Below are positions 9,363 through 23,958 of a DNA stretch of 64,000 bases, one piece after another; position 1 is the first letter of the stretch, and each line of letters starts with the position of its first letter. Source of the stretch: Actinostola sp. cb2023 (taxonomy: Eukaryota; Cnidaria; Anthozoa; Actiniaria; Actinostolidae). The notes beneath the pieces were generated by a model that was given only the letters and a program-made list of their open reading frames with translations, did not search any database and had not been told where the DNA came from. The position numbers were made by a program, and so were the translations under genes. The stretch spans positions 165,001 through 229,000 of the forward strand of contig JAUJYZ010000815.1 in assembly GCA_033675265.1 (NCBI GenBank). Reading direction: 5' to 3'.

Positions 9363-11615
9363 CAGGTATAAATCTACAACTGTACTTATATATTGAGAAC
9401 TACAGTATTTATCTGCCAGTAGGTAAAGTAGGAAGATTCCACACAGGTATAAATCTACAACTGTACTTATATATTGAGAACTACAGTATTTATCTACCAG
9501 TGGGCGAAGTAGGAAGATTCCACACAGGTATAAATCTAGAACTGTACTTATATATTGAGAACTACAGTATTTATCTGCCAGTGGGCGAAGTAGGAAGATT
9601 CCACACAGGTATAAATCTACAACTGTACTTATATATTGAGAACTACAGTATTTATCTGCCAGTGGGCGAAGTAGGAAGATTCCACACAGGTATAAATCTA
9701 CAACTGTACTTATATATTGAGAACTACAGTATTTATCTACCAGTGGGCGAAGTAGGAAGATTCCACACAGGTATAAATCTAGAACTGTACTTATATATTG
9801 AGAACTACAGTATTTATCTACCAGTGGGTGAAGTAGGAAGATTCCACACAGGTATATAAATCTACAACTGTACTTATATATTCAGAACTACAGTATTTAT
9901 CTGCCAGTAGGTAAAGTAGTAGGAAGATTCCACACAGGTATAAATCTACAACTGTACTTATATATTGAGAACTACAGTATTTATCTACCAGTGGGTGAAG
10001 TAGGAAGATTCCACACAGGTATAAATCTACAACTGTACTTATATATTCAGAACTACAGTATTTATCTGCCAGTAGGTAAAGTAGGAAGATTCCACACAGG
10101 TATAAATCTAGAACTGTACTTATATATTGAGACCTACAGTATTTATCTGCCAGTAGGTAAAGTAGGAAGATTCCACACAGGTATAAATCTACAACTGTAC
10201 TTATATATTGAGAACTACAGTATTTATCTACCAGTGGGCGAAGTGGGAAGATTCCACACAGGTATAAACCTACAACTGTACTTATATATTGAGAACTACA
10301 GTATTTATCTACCAGTGGGTGAAGTAGGAAGATTCCACACAGGTATAAATCTACAACTGTACTTATATATATATATTGAGAACTACAGTATTTATCTACC
10401 AGTGGGCGAAGTAGGAAGATTCCACACAGGTATAAATCTACAACTGTACTTATATATTGAGAACTACAGTATTTATCTACTAGTGGGCGAAGTAGGAAGA
10501 TTCCACACAGGTATAAATCTAGACCTATACTTATATATTGAGAACTACAGTATTTATCTGCCAGTAGGTAAAGTAGGAAGATTCCACACAGGTATAAATC
10601 TAGAACTGTACTTATATATTGAGAACTACAGTATTTATCTACCAGTGGGCGAAGTAGGATTATATATTGAGAACTACAGTATTTATCTACCAGTGGGCAA
10701 AGTAGGATTATATATTGAGAACTACAGTATTTATCTACTAGTGGGCGAAGTAGGAAGATTCCACACAGGTATAAATCTACAACTGTACTTATATATTGAG
10801 AACTACAGTATTTATCTACCAGTGGGCGAAGTAGGAAGATTCAACACAGGTATAAATCTAGACCTGTACTTATATATTGAGAACTACAGTATTTATCTGC
10901 CAGTGGGCGAAGTAGGAAGATTCCACACAGGTATAAATCTAGACCTGTACTTATATATTGAGAACTACAGTATTTATCTGCCAGTGGGCAAAGTAGGAAG
11001 ATTCCACACAGGTATAAATCTAGACCTGTACTTATATATTGAGAACTACAGTATTTATCTACCAGTGGGCGAAGTAGGAAGATTCCACACAGGTATAAAG
11101 GTATAAATCTACAACTGTACTTATATATTGAGAACTACAGTATTTATCTACCAGTGGACGAAGTAGGAAGATTCCACACAGGTATAAATCTAGACCTGTA
11201 CTTATATATTGAGAACTACAGTATTTATCTGCCAGTGGGCAAAGTAGGAAGATTCCACACAGGTATAAATCTAGACCTGTACTTATATATTGAGAACTAC
11301 AGTATTTATCTACCAGTGGGCGAAGTAGGAAGATTCCACACAGGTATAAATCTACAAACTGTACTTATATATTGAGAACTACAGTATTTATCTACCAGTG
11401 GACGAAGTAGGAAGATTCCACACAGGTATAAATCTACAACTGTACTTATATATTGAGAACTACAGTATTTATCTACCAGTGGGCGAAGTAGGAAGATTCC
11501 ACACAGGTATAAATCTAGACCTGTACTTATATATTGAGAACTACAGTATTTATCTGCCAGTGGGCGAAGTAGGAAGATTCAACACTGGTATAAATCTAGA
11601 ACTGTACTTATATAT
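9363..11615. repeat. 81-bp minisatellite, right block (about 28 copies)
   Basis: Same unit as 2788-4591, with extra variants: gtaggtaaagtagg, an internal atat expansion at 10366-10378, two units shortened to about 51 bp at 10659-10735, and a duplicated ggtataaa at 11093-11105. It ends in unique sequence at about 11615. Long frames in it are repeat artefacts. Confidence 0.95.
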
Positions 11616-12121
11616 TTTGCTATATTTAAATTCGATTGGCTGATGAGAGAAGGAAGCTTGGTTAGAGTGTTTAACAAATGAACATCACAATGTTGTTGCT
11701 GTATTGTTACTAGGTAACAAGACGCAAGTCTGCTTTGTGTATCTCAGCAACATTGGACGTCTGCTGTCTCCTAGCAATCGGTATAGTATAGTGGAGTATA
11801 AACCACTGAATTATTTTTATCCTCACAATGCAAAAGAGTTGTTGCCATGGAGACTGTAATACCAACATGGTGAATTTGCAAACTATGTTGAAATTACACT
11901 GTTCTCGACCAATCAAATCACTGCAGTTTCTTAGCCTGTATTAGTAAAAAAATGTAACGCCATGGTAATTAAAACCCTAAGTTAGTTCATTGTCATTGGG
12001 CAATAACATTTGTCTCTGTGTGAGAAGGGCTATTTCCAAGCAACATGACATCGCCCATAGACGGCATGAGAGAATGCTAAAAAAAAAACGAATGTCTCGC
12101 AGCTCCTTACAAGACCTGTTG
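11616..12121. other. No gene recognised
   Basis: AT-rich sequence without a convincing exon. Pyrimidine-CAG acceptor-like sites occur near 11720-11785, but the frames after them stop quickly. Confidence 0.4.
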
Positions 12122-12967
12122 TGATTGGATAATACGCTGATATTTTCTTTGCTTGGATTTCAAAAGATTTCCTTAGTCGCTTCATGTCATTAAGGTTATT
12201 GAGGTTCTAAACCTCTTTTAATTTTCTTATACGCACTTGATTATCATTTGGGAAGTAGTTTCGTCTTTATAGGCCTTTTCAACCCTCAAAGATGTACGTT
12301 ATGTACAATAGTTGTGTACGAGACTTTCAAATCGCGCGCGCGTTAGCTCTATAAACATTTATAACATAGGTATGATATAACGCGCGCTCTGATTGGTTGG
12401 TTACCATTCCTTAAAGAGCTCGCGCTAGTAAAATCAACATGAAAAATAAGATTACAATCAGTATAAAATCTAAGAACTTTCAACGTTCATGCGAGGTATT
12501 TTTACAGTGTTCCATTAGCTCTTGGTATTCATTATAGCCCTGGCTTTGATCTTCTCTCTTTATCCTTACTGACTCTGTTATCTGCCTCAACATGGGATCT
12601 TGGTGGAACGTTCCTGTGACATTCATCATAAGTTCTTGGAGAATACCTTGATGTTTCTCTATGCAGTGTTTCTTTAAGACATCATCACAAACAGAGTCAA
12701 CGTTCTTCAAATGTTCCTTTCCTCTCGTGTAAGCGCTTCTTGCTGTCTCACCTACATACTTATGTCCACAGGGTTTACATTTGATCTCGTATGTTACACT
12801 TGGTGTCCCACAAGGTCCTTTCCCACCTGTTCTGCACACCAGACAGTCTTCCTTTTCACATGTTTTTTCTTTGAATGAAACTAGTTCCCAAATGCGTAAA
12901 AGAAAATTAAAAGAGGTTTAGAACCTCAATCAACCTTAATGACATGAAGCTTTTGATTGGATAATAC
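12122..12967 (-). mobile_element. Inverted-repeat-bounded retroelement remnant, probably Penelope-like
   Basis: Inverted arms of about 55 bp (12182-12238 and 12893-12949) enclose a minus-strand GIY-YIG fragment. Each arm carries a small hairpin (gaggtt tag aacctc). Outside the arms a 14-bp direct repeat, tgattggataatac, occurs at 12122-12135 and 12954-12967 and may be a target-site duplication. Penelope-like elements often have inverted terminal copies and a C-terminal GIY-YIG endonuclease, so that origin is favoured but not proved. Confidence 0.6.
12480..12896 (-). pseudogene. GIY-YIG endonuclease-like fragment
   Basis: On the minus strand a Cys-rich lead (TCEKEDCLVCRTGGKGPC) is followed by VTYEIKCKPCGHKYVGETAR, the pattern of a GIY-YIG nuclease: the first tyrosine in TYEI, then the second block in YVGET, with an Arg nearby. 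The rest (GKEHLKNVDSVCDDVLKKHC) fits the helical part of such domains. The frame has no clear start codon (the first residues read from a GTG within an open frame) and no RT upstream, so it is a fragment of a larger protein. It probably supplied the nicking activity for target-primed retrotransposition. A stand-alone gene is less likely. Confidence 0.65.
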
Positions 12968-13189
12968 AAACAATAGAATTCATTATCTACTCGTTCTATG
13001 GTTTGGGTTCTATTGTTTTACTCTAATAGTATTGAACCAATTGGACTAGATCTTCTAAGAGATGCGACCTTACCCAAAACAAAACAAGTTGGAAATTCCC
13101 ATTGAGTGGCATTTCATAAGCGCGTGTTTTAAATGCTATGATGACTAGAAATGAAAACATTTCCAATTGATTGCAATTGTCACCATTAG

Positions 13190-13289
13190 GAATCAAACTA
13201 CAAGTCATGAAGTAGTGTCACTGTCAACCAGCCCAAAGTTTACTGGGACATTCCAGGAGCCTGTTGTTATTAGCTTACGTACTCCTCAA
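13190..13289 (+). CDS. GPCR exon: C-terminal GAIN strands
   Basis: Acceptor caccattag, donor caa|gtaagt; starts with one base of a codon and ends at phase 0. The end, [13 protein letters not shown], is typical of the GAIN strand just before the GPS cysteines. Confidence 0.7.
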
Positions 13290-16200
13290 GTAAGTATTGG
13301 CAATTTGGTTTCGATGGGGAAAAAAGAGCACTTGCAATCTACTCTCTTTGAGACAGGAAGCCCAACACTACAGAGATTCCCACTAAGAAGTACGCAGTGA
13401 AAATATTAATGAAGACGACAATCGTTGTATAATCAATTCCTATTATTCTATCTACAGCACAGCGATAACATGGAGGTTTCTTGTGTTTTCTGGAACTCAA
13501 CAAGGTGAGCCACATTTATTTATTAGAACAAAGCAGCGATGTTCGAGAAAACTTGCTCAACACTGTCTAGTTATAACATACTTTCTAATGACGATTTTGA
13601 CAGGACATTCTTTCTAATGGCGATTTTGACACGCTATCGTCCGCCATTTTGAATTGGGACAAACGCGGCAAAATTTATAGAAATCTGGATCACTTTGACT
13701 TGCCGAAACTACGCTCGATTTCGTTGGATTTTCAAAAACTTATCATTTTAGAAAATGTGTTTTCTTTGTTATTTATGACCTATAATATGATGGGTATTGA
13801 AAGGCTACAAATCGAGACAATTTTTTTTTGTTTTCAAAATAAAACGTTCGATACGTGATATGCAAATTAGCTCGAAATTTTAAGATCCGTTCGTGAAAAG
13901 AAAATTGACTCGTAAAAGGTAGTTAACACACCTACAATAGTCTTATTTTCAATCCGACAACTGGCATGCATGTCTGCTGATTATTGAAGTTTAAAGTTTG
14001 AAAATCCAACAAAACTGAGAGGAGTTACAGCAAGTCAAAGTGATCCAGATTTCTATAAATTTTGCCGCGTTTGTCCCAATTCAAAATGGCGGACGACAGC
14101 GTGAAGTGGCTTATTGGAGTAAATTAATGTTTACTCGAGGGGGTGAGGGTACTCTAGGTTTGTGACTTGAATCTTATTAGTAAGCAATTCATGTCAGATT
14201 AGCTATCGCCTGGTTAGGCTATATAACTTATTACCTGGATAGCGCTATCCGTAATTAAACCCTATCTATCCACTCTTTAAACAACCACTGCCTGGTCTCC
14301 TGACAAACATCGTCCAATTGAATCCAAATACATCAGGCTATGATTTCCTGATCATAAACAATCCCTTGGACAGTAGTTGGCACAGCCTTCTTGCATTATC
14401 CTTCTTGGATATTCTTTGGAGTTTAAAAATTAACAATAGGACTGAGAGAACGTTTTTTAAAGATGAATCTTTGGTCGATATTTGTCAGAAAACCAGAGGT
14501 TTCCTTTAATAATTTACCTTTTGTATTTGATTATGTTCTTGTTTAGTGTCACACCCTCTTGGTCATCTCAAGGTTGCTCTGTGTACTCCACAAACAGCAC
14601 ATTTACAGTCTGCCATTGCAACCATTTGACCAGCTTTGCGGTGCTCATGCAATACGTGCACTCTACAAGCCCACAAATGGTAAGTTTGGTCGTGACATGG
14701 TTCGTACGTCTTGCATTCAGTTGTGTAGTCTGTCACTGACTTTGGTTACAGAGTTACTTCATAGTGATATAGAATGATTGACACAAATTGATGGCCACGA
14801 TTTTAGCACTCTGTCTGTGGCAAATGTTAGAAGAATGGGTTCGAGTGTTTTGATTGGATGAATTAGTTAGTTTTTCGAAGTGTTTGCTGTCGATGAAACA
14901 CTAGTGGAAATATCATTTGAATGGTTCAACATGCTTTCTCCAGCACATTGGATAGGCTATCATGCAGTTTTTAAATTGGAGATAATATTATCATTATACA
15001 TTATAGGAAAATGCTGTGTATGGGTGGTTTTACGTCATGCTTTGTAGCCTTTTTTCAAATTTTATTAATTTTATAAGTTGAAGTGAGGGAGTGTCCATAT
15101 TTTCCAATTTTTAGGCGCTTTGTTGAGGCGGTTCTTTCAGTAAGTAACAGGATTGAGCGTTCAGGGCCGTACATAACCCAAATTTTAAGGGGGGGGGGGG
15201 GGGGCAGTACGTATTTAAAAGCCAAAAATATTTTTTTGCCGCCTGACAAGGTTGATGTTCAAGGTTGATGCAACAGTAATTAGTTTGTTCAAAGTCCAAT
15301 GTTGATTGGCATTTGTTGTCAGGTGATTTTCACAACGACAACGAACACAGAACATACATACAGTACAGAATATCTCTAGGTTGGTGTTCTCCCCAGGAAA
15401 ACTCACCTTGACGGTACTTTGCTGGTTTACCTTAGTTATTATAATAAAGTTCGTTCTCCAGGAAGTTATATTTAATCTATTCGTAGTCAGTTGTATTAAA
15501 GTTGTGAGTTGAACTCTTCGTCAGCTACTGTAACGTTCACAACTATGAGACCCCATTTTCAGTACGTGTAACGTGCTATCAATGCAGTGTTATTTTTTTT
15601 TCGAGGGCAAAACGAAAAACTTGTAATCAATTGCCAATAAAAAAAAGAGCAACATTTGGGACTGGTGGGAAAACGATTGAATTTTATTAGAATTAATGTA
15701 ATTATGAAATTAAGTTAGATATGACATGAAACAACATGTTGAAATTATCATATGATGCAAAGTAGATTGATGTAGATAGATTTGAGTGAATTCTGTAGAT
15801 AGATAGATAGATATAAATAGATTTTGATAGATAAAGATTTGAATATTTTACAGTGAATGTATGGATAGATTTATTGGGTAGACAACGTAGATAAAAATAG
15901 ATACAGAGTTTGATAGATGGATAGAAATGATAGATAGATTGATGCCCTCTAGATAGATAGATCGTCAATATTAAGCCATAGAAGTTCATAGAAAGATAGA
16001 TTCCAGATTAGCTAGAAGATTGATCTGCTCTGTCATAGATAATAGATGATGATAGATAGATTTTTGCTAGATAGATTTCTTATTGAATAGATAGATTTTA
16101 CGGAGATTGATAGTCCCAGTCCCCTGCTCTTTTTTGTAATAGATAATGCAAGTGATAGATTTCCACTAGTAGATAGATCATCGATAGGATAGATAATAGA

Positions 16201-17646
16201 CCTCGATAGATAATAACTTGTAACTATAGATAGATAGATAGAGCCATAGATAGAAACACTAGAAACCCAGTCTTCGAACATTTGCCACAATACTGGTGGT
16301 GAAATAGATAGAAGCATAGATAGATGAATAGATAGATAGCTATTTGCGAGGATAGATGAATAATACAAGATAAAATTTCGATAGATATAGATAGAGACAC
16401 CTTTAGATAGATTAGATAGATAGATAGATAACACAAATAAAACAGCAGGGTAGTCCAGTCAGTCCGGTGGCTAGTAGCCTCTGATATCAAAAGGAGCCCT
16501 CCGACACATATTATAGTATAGTACATATACACGTATAGTAAATTATGTGACAAAGACCTGATGCAATATTTGTTGCAGGAAATACAGCACAAGTTTGCTC
16601 TAAGTCTGATCACACACATCGGTATTGGTGTGTCGCTAGTTGCTCTACTGATGGCATTTATTACTTTCTGCGTCTGTCCGTAAGTATTCAGTTTATATTG
16701 GCTTATTAAGCTTTGAAGTTGATGAGTATTACACAAGAAATTAACAGGGGCGGTTCCAGGAATTTTTGAGAGGGGGGGTCCAAATGTACATTTACTTCAA
16801 ACCTGTGGCAAAACTAGATTCTAGGATAAAACAATCAATTAAACCTCAGGTATGACAGGGGGTCTTGACCCTCCCCCTGGATCCGAAACTGAATTAATCA
16901 AGACTGAGAGAATTAACTACAGTTCTCCAATAATTGGCCTGCTTTGGTGTCAATCAACAATCAATCATTCAATCATTTCGCTCATATCGAAATAAGAAAA
17001 TATTTCGTGTTGAAACTTTGTATTGTCCCTTTCAGTGTCTTTGTTAGTTTAAGATGTGAGTAAGTAATCTGCATGTTTTTAGATATATCATTTCCTTTCA
17101 GCTTCCTGCAGTCAACTCGTAACTTTGCTCACATCAACCTTACGCTGTCGTTACTGTTGGCTGAGGGTCTGTTTCTTGTAGGGATAAACAAAACTACATA
17201 TATCGTAAGTATAATAATTAATAATAATAGTTTATTACTTATAGAGCCCTATTTGCAATAACAGATCAAGTATACGATATTTGAATGACTGAAAAAGCCA
17301 CTGCAATGTTCTTGGGTGTAAATCGGCTTTCGAAGAGAGAGGGATTTGAAAAGGGTACTGAGTCCCTACTAGTTACCAATATGTTATGATGTGTTTTGCA
17401 AACGGCGCTCATATTAAATCATGTATTTTTCAGCTGCCTTGCCAGATAATCGCCGTCACGCTACATTACTTATTCCTGGTAGTGTTCTGCTGGATGGCGT
17501 CTGAAGGAATCATTCTTTATTTCATGCTTGTACGTGTTTTTCCTACTGAAAGCAGCGGACCTCGAAGACGACTATTTTTCATTTGTTCTTGGGGTGAGTT
17601 ATTGCTGTATAACATGGTATGAATATATTAATGATTAAATGTGTCC

Positions 17647-17716
<70 letters not shown>

Positions 17717-20700
17717 TAACAATAATAATAATAATGAAGAACAGTTATTAGATGACATGCCTGGTATTATATGAATTGAAGGTATTTAATAATAATAATA
17801 ATTATAATAATAATAATAATAATATAGATGAAAAAATACTCAATTCTGATTGGTTGAGCACGGCCATGTTTATTTTGAATAGTGTGCAAAAAAAAGTAAT
17901 TTGATGCAAAAAGTTGTTAATTCGGTGCAAATTACTTTGGTTGCTATGGAAACGAATGCCGTATTTTTGTAAGAAACTTTTCTCGCCTTTCAAAAGATGT
18001 CGGCTGACCGGGAACGATTCCCAAATCTAAATGAAGAGGCTGTAATTAAACATGTAAAAGCTGTAAAAGTTCAAATCAAATCACTGTTCTAAGATCGGCG
18101 ATGTCCAGGTGACAGCCACAGAAGCGAGAAAAGCTAGTTCGATGACTACGAAGAGGGCGACGAGCGTGAATTGAGAGAGCTTACCTTTAGCCACTACATC
18201 ATTCATCCACTAACAGAAGAGCAAGCTGAAGAAAATGCCAACTGATAAACCACCATTCATATCAGTCCATCCTATCAACCCTGTTGTTGTCCATCATGGT
18301 CCACTGTCGTTCGGTAACGAAAGAGCCAACGAAATGCCAAGTGCTACTCGATCGGTAGCCTGAATATCAGCCGCCTCCTCTGGGTCAAAAATTTCCCCGA
18401 GTGAGACGTCTGAACTCCGAAGACGATAATCGTGTCCAGTGACGACACACTACGCCAGATCCGGGTAGTGTGTTCTGATTGGCTCACACGATAATTTATA
18501 CAAATTCGTTGGGTTTTTCAATATGTTTCAAGATGGCGGGTGTGTTATTTCCAAACCGCCGTTCGAAACGTAAGTCTCTTGGTTGGCCAATAACAGGGCT
18601 GTATTCACAGCAAGAAAAAGCTCTATATGAATTTATTAACAGGAAGAATGTCTATGTTAACCTTCCGACTGGCTACGGAAAGTCGCTTATCTTCGAAATA
18701 GGCTCCATGCCTGCAGCGAACTGAGCGAACTATCCCTTTAGAAACTACATGTACTTGTACTACCAAATAGGCTCCATGCCTGCAGCGAACTGAGCGAACT
18801 ATCCCTTTAGAAACTACATGTACTTGTACTACCAAATAGGCTCCATGCCTGCAGCGAACTGAGCGAACTATCCTTTAGAAAGTACATGTACTTGTACTAC
18901 CAAATAGGCTCCATGTCTGCAGCGAACTGAGCGAACTATCCTTTAGAAACTACATGTACTTGTACTACCAAATAGGCTCCATGTCTGCAGCGAACTGAGC
19001 GAACTATCCCGCCTTTAGAAAGTACATGTACTTGTACTACCAAATAGGCTCCATGTCTGCAGCGAACTGAGCAAACTATCCTTTAGAAACTACATGTACT
19101 TGTACTACCAAATAGGCTCCATGCCTGCAGCGAACTGAGCAAACTATCCTTTAGAAACTACATGTACTTGTACTACCAAATAGGCTCCATGTCTGCAGCG
19201 AACTGAGCGAACTATCCTTTAGAAACTACATGTACTTGTACTACCAAATAGGCTCCATGTCTGCAGCGAACTGAGCGAACTATCCTTTAGAAACTACATG
19301 TACTTGTACTACCAAATAGGCTCCATGCCTGCAGCGAACTGAGCGAACTATCCTTTAGAAACTACATGTACTTGTACTACCAAATAGGCTCCATGTCTGC
19401 AGCGAACTGAGCGAACTATCCCTTTAGAAACTACATGTACTTGTACTACCAAATAGGCTCCATGTCTGCAGCGAACTGAGCGAACTATCCCTTTAGAAAC
19501 TACATGTACTTGTACTACCAAATAGGCTCCACGCCTGCAGCGAACTGAGCGAACTATCCCTTTAGAAACTACATGTACTTGTACTACCAAATCTTTGAAA
19601 CAGTAGGCTCCATGTCTGCAGCGAACTGAGCGAACTATCCCTTTAGAAACTACATGTACTTGTACTACCAAATCTTTGAAACAGTAGGCTCCATGTCTGC
19701 AGCGAACTGAGCGAACTATCCCTTTAGAAACTACATGTACTTGTACTACCAAATAGGCTCCATGCCTGCAGTGAACTGAGCGAACTATCCCTTTAGAAAC
19801 TACATGTACTTGTACTACCAAATAGGCTCCATGTCTGCAGTGAACTGAGCGAACTATCCCTTTAGAAACTACATGTACTTGTACTACCAAATAGGCTCCA
19901 TGTCTGCAGCGAACTGAGCGAACTATCCCTTTAGAAACTACATGTACTTGTACTACCAAATAGGCTCCATGTCTGCAGCGAACTGAGCGAACTATCCCTT
20001 TAGAAACTACATGTACTTGTACTACCAAATCTTTGAAACAGTAGGCTCCATGTCTGCAGCGAACTGAGCGAACTATCCCTTTAGAAACTACATGTACTTG
20101 TACTACCAAATAGGCTCCATGCCTGCAGTGAACTGAGCGAACTATCCCTTTAGAAACTACATGTACTTGTACTACCAAATAGGCTCCATGTCTGCAGTGA
20201 ACTGAGCGAACTATCCCTTTAGAAACTACATGTACTTGTACTACCAAATAGGCTCCATGTCTGCAGCGAACTGAGCGAACTATCCCTTTAGAAACTACAT
20301 GTACTTGTACTACCAAATAGGCTCCATGTCTGCAGCGAACTGAGCGAACTATCCCTTTAGAAACTACATGTACTTGTACTACCAAATAGGCTCCATGTCT
20401 GCAGCGAACTGAGCGAACTATCCCTTTAGAAACTACATGTACTTGTACTACCAAATGAAGACGAAGGGCTGCTATAAAGTCGTCTTTCTTTCCCGCTTCT
20501 TCTACGGAGTCTACTCAGTCCTTCGCATATATTGTCTTTCAGTTTGGCGTTGATGTTTGAACATGGATTTTGGCGATACGTACGAATGATACTGCGATTT
20601 TGTCTAGACTATTTCGATAATTTTCGTATATTCTAAGGTGTTTCACTACTAGCTATCGACAATATTTACAAACAACACTTTGTCCTAATACCGGTCTGTC

Positions 20701-21886
20701 TTTCTTTCTAATAATTTCTTGCACAAATAGTCAAATTCAAAGTCAAACCTCAAGTGTTGACATTCTAACATTTACATAAATTAGATGACGTCACATGACA
20801 CGATTATCGACTTCGGAGTTCAGACGTCTCACTCGGGGAAATTTTTGATCCAGAGGAGGCGGCTGATATTCAGGCTACTCGATCGGCAGAATTTCTTGAA
20901 CCAGTCTTTTCCAAAACAGGCATGAACTGACATTACTTTTTCCAAGCCAGTACTACAACTGCACTGTCACATTTAAAGTCGGACAGTAGTCGATTTCCTA
21001 AGTGAATTGTGTAGTTTTTTTAACTCAACTGACTTGTGTTTCTTTGAAGGTTGATTCATGGCGCCCGTGTCGGTAATTTTGAACGCACGAGGTCCGATCT
21101 AAACTTGTAAATTTCAATTCACTTAAATTGATTGCCAGCTTGTCACAGTGTAAATATTGTAATACTGAAGTACAATGTAAACAGGTCCTTTCGATGAGGA
21201 CTTTTAAGTCATTTATAGAACACTGTTTGATGACTGCTCTTTTTATACCTAGAGTATTCTTGTACAATCTCAACACGGTTGCTTGTCACGGCTTTGTCCA
21301 ATAAAAACTCACAAGTTTGACATTGATGTTTTGTGTATTTACTATCGAATGGCTTCCCATAAATCGCGCGTAATATATTTGCTTTGCCAATTTTTGCATC
21401 AATATTATTAAACGGTAATCATTAGTATCTTTATAAGTAACGATTTAGATGTACATAATGTTATAAAAATTAGTATGCTCGTACAATTAACGATTAATAG
21501 TGCTCGTGATGTTTAAAAATCAAACAAATTGCACTCGCCTACGGCTCGTGCAATTTTGTTAGGATTTTTAAACATCACTCACACTATTAATCGTTAATTG
21601 CACTCGCACACTAATGATAAAAAATATCGATTCTGATTGGCTAAGAGCAGTACAGTTGAAAGGCAAATTACTTTTTTTTTCATGAATATTATTAATTGGT
21701 AATCATACGATTTCTCGTTCAATTTGGAATAATTTGCACTCGTGTGTTTTTCAAAGTGCAATTTTTATACTCTGAAAAACACACTCGTGCAAATTATTTC
21801 CAAATCGAACTCGAACCCGTATGATTACCTCTACTAATCTAATATATGATAATAACAATAATATAATAATAATAATAATAATTAAT

Positions 21887-21917
<31 letters not shown>

Positions 21918-23739
21918 GAATAATAATAATAATAATTAATAATAATAATAATAATTAATAATAATATATATAATAATAATAATAATATCTTCCTTTGTGG
22001 AAGTACTTCTTTTAAAAGAGGACATTTTATCCCGAAATTATACATAAAAATATTTGTTTTTTCTTTCTTTGAATTTAGGTCTTCCTTGTATCTTCGTTGT
22101 CCTTTCTTTTAGTTTATACCCACAAGGCTATGCAAACGGACAACAGTAAGGATATACATAGTCTCCAGTGACTTTTGCTATCATTATTTAATTGTTCTCG
22201 TCGTTGACGATGATCGATACTGATAAAATATGTTTCAGAAGATAAGTGATAAGAAGTCGTTTTCGTATCAGGAGTGGGAAACCGACGGTACGGAATCGAA
22301 GACATATATTCAACCAATCACAGGGCGCAAAATCATTGGTCAACCAATCAGAATGCTTGGAAATGGCACAGTCACCGCACGGCACGAACCGTACCGTAAA
22401 TACTTTCCACTCATACGAAAACGACTCTAAGTGCAAAACAACTTGTGGAATAAGTTAAAACGATGACCAAACTAAGTTAAAAGTTTTATTTACTTGATTA
22501 TATGCAGTTGTTGTTGCTGCTGCTATTTGTTGTGAACTAAGCTATAAAATTGCCTGAAAGTTACGACAAAGGTTTTCTTTTCTTTTCTTTTAATACTAAT
22601 ATTTGGTTCTATGAATAGCTGTTGGTTGACAATTGAGGATGGTTTTATTTGGAGTTTTCTAGCGCCAGTCATTGCAATTAGCGTGGTAAGTTATCTTCTT
22701 TGTTCGACCTACCTATAGCGTTGTAGATTTATGATTTTATACAGACCTTTAAAGGCTGCTGCCTATTCTTCAGTGTTAAAATTGTTAAGTATACAAATTG
22801 ATACTCGACTGTCTAGAGTCATCTGCTATGTCGTGACAACCGCTTGAAATTTGTTGCGTAGCAATAATAAATCATTTTACCACTTCTCCTTATCTGCCGT
22901 GTAATGACCAAATTAGGGGGGGTTTGATGGGCTACCTGTGGTAAAGCCTTTCCAATATGGCGGACACGCAATCTCGTAACTGCGAATATATACAGCTTAT
23001 TTAATGGTCTAACAGATAATGCGCGCGGATATTTTATGAGTTGCGTAGTATTTTTCTGAGCCCGTAGAGCAAGGAAAAATACGAGCAATGAGTATAATAT
23101 CCGCAAGTATTATCTGTCAAACCATCACTGGCAAATAAGGGGTTTATTATTCCACATTTGATTTTGTTTCTTTGTTTCCTGTAGTTGTTGAGCCATTTTT
23201 GCTATTGTTGTTTTTCGTGCGCGTGAGAGCTACTGTGTAATACGCTGGCATATTTTGCGTGATCTCTTGACCTTATATGGTAAAATGACGCACGAGTGGA
23301 ATAATAATAGCAAATCTAGTTTGGTGACCTTGTCTGATTATTTGACTGTCCTACTGAGTGACTTTGGATGATGATCTTCGCCTTAGCCTTCATAACTTCT
23401 GGTTATCAACAGTGCATCTACCTCCATAATAAGACAGCCATTTTTGCTCATTCTTCAGGTGAACCTGGTGTTTTTGATTATGACGTTCAAAGTCATGGCT
23501 AACAGGCTGACACCTCAAGCAGTAACTAAACGAAAGACTTTCAGGTAAAAAAGGACAAATCTGAATTGAGTTTGTTTTCATGCTACCGGTATATATTGCA
23601 AACACTCAATTCAGGAAAATACTACTGTTTCACTATATTAAACTATATGAGGGCCACCTGAAGATTATCATTTTTGGTAACGGTGTTACCCTATCCAATA
23701 AAGTTGTTATTATTATTACTATTATTATTATTATTATTC

Positions 23740-23783
<44 letters not shown>

Positions 23784-23803
23784 ATTATTATAATTTTAAA
23801 AAA

Positions 23804-23839
<36 letters not shown>

Positions 23840-23900
23840 GTTATCATTATTATTATTATTATTATTGTTATCATTATCATTATTATTATTATTGTTATTG

Positions 23901-23958
<58 letters not shown>

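Larger units (their letters stand above)
18356..20878. mobile_element. Inverted-repeat element with helicase-like fragment and 69-bp array
   Basis: Arms 18356-18436 and 20798-20878 (tagcctgaatatcagccgcc against its complement) match over about 80 bp with few differences. Between them lie a short helicase-like fragment and a tandem array, but no transposase. The unit sits in intron 6 of the GPCR. Confidence 0.75.

Noticed and set aside
13020..13110. Possible GPCR exon after ctctaatag at 13029
   Set aside because: The required phase meets a TAG within seven codons, and no good donor follows.
15702..16736. Minus-strand YLSIYLS frames
   Set aside because: Decayed TAGA microsatellite read on the opposite strand of a GPCR intron.
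19348..20454. 368-codon minus-strand frame with a 23-residue repeat
   Set aside because: The 69-bp repeat unit is a multiple of three; no start context, domain or flanking exon.
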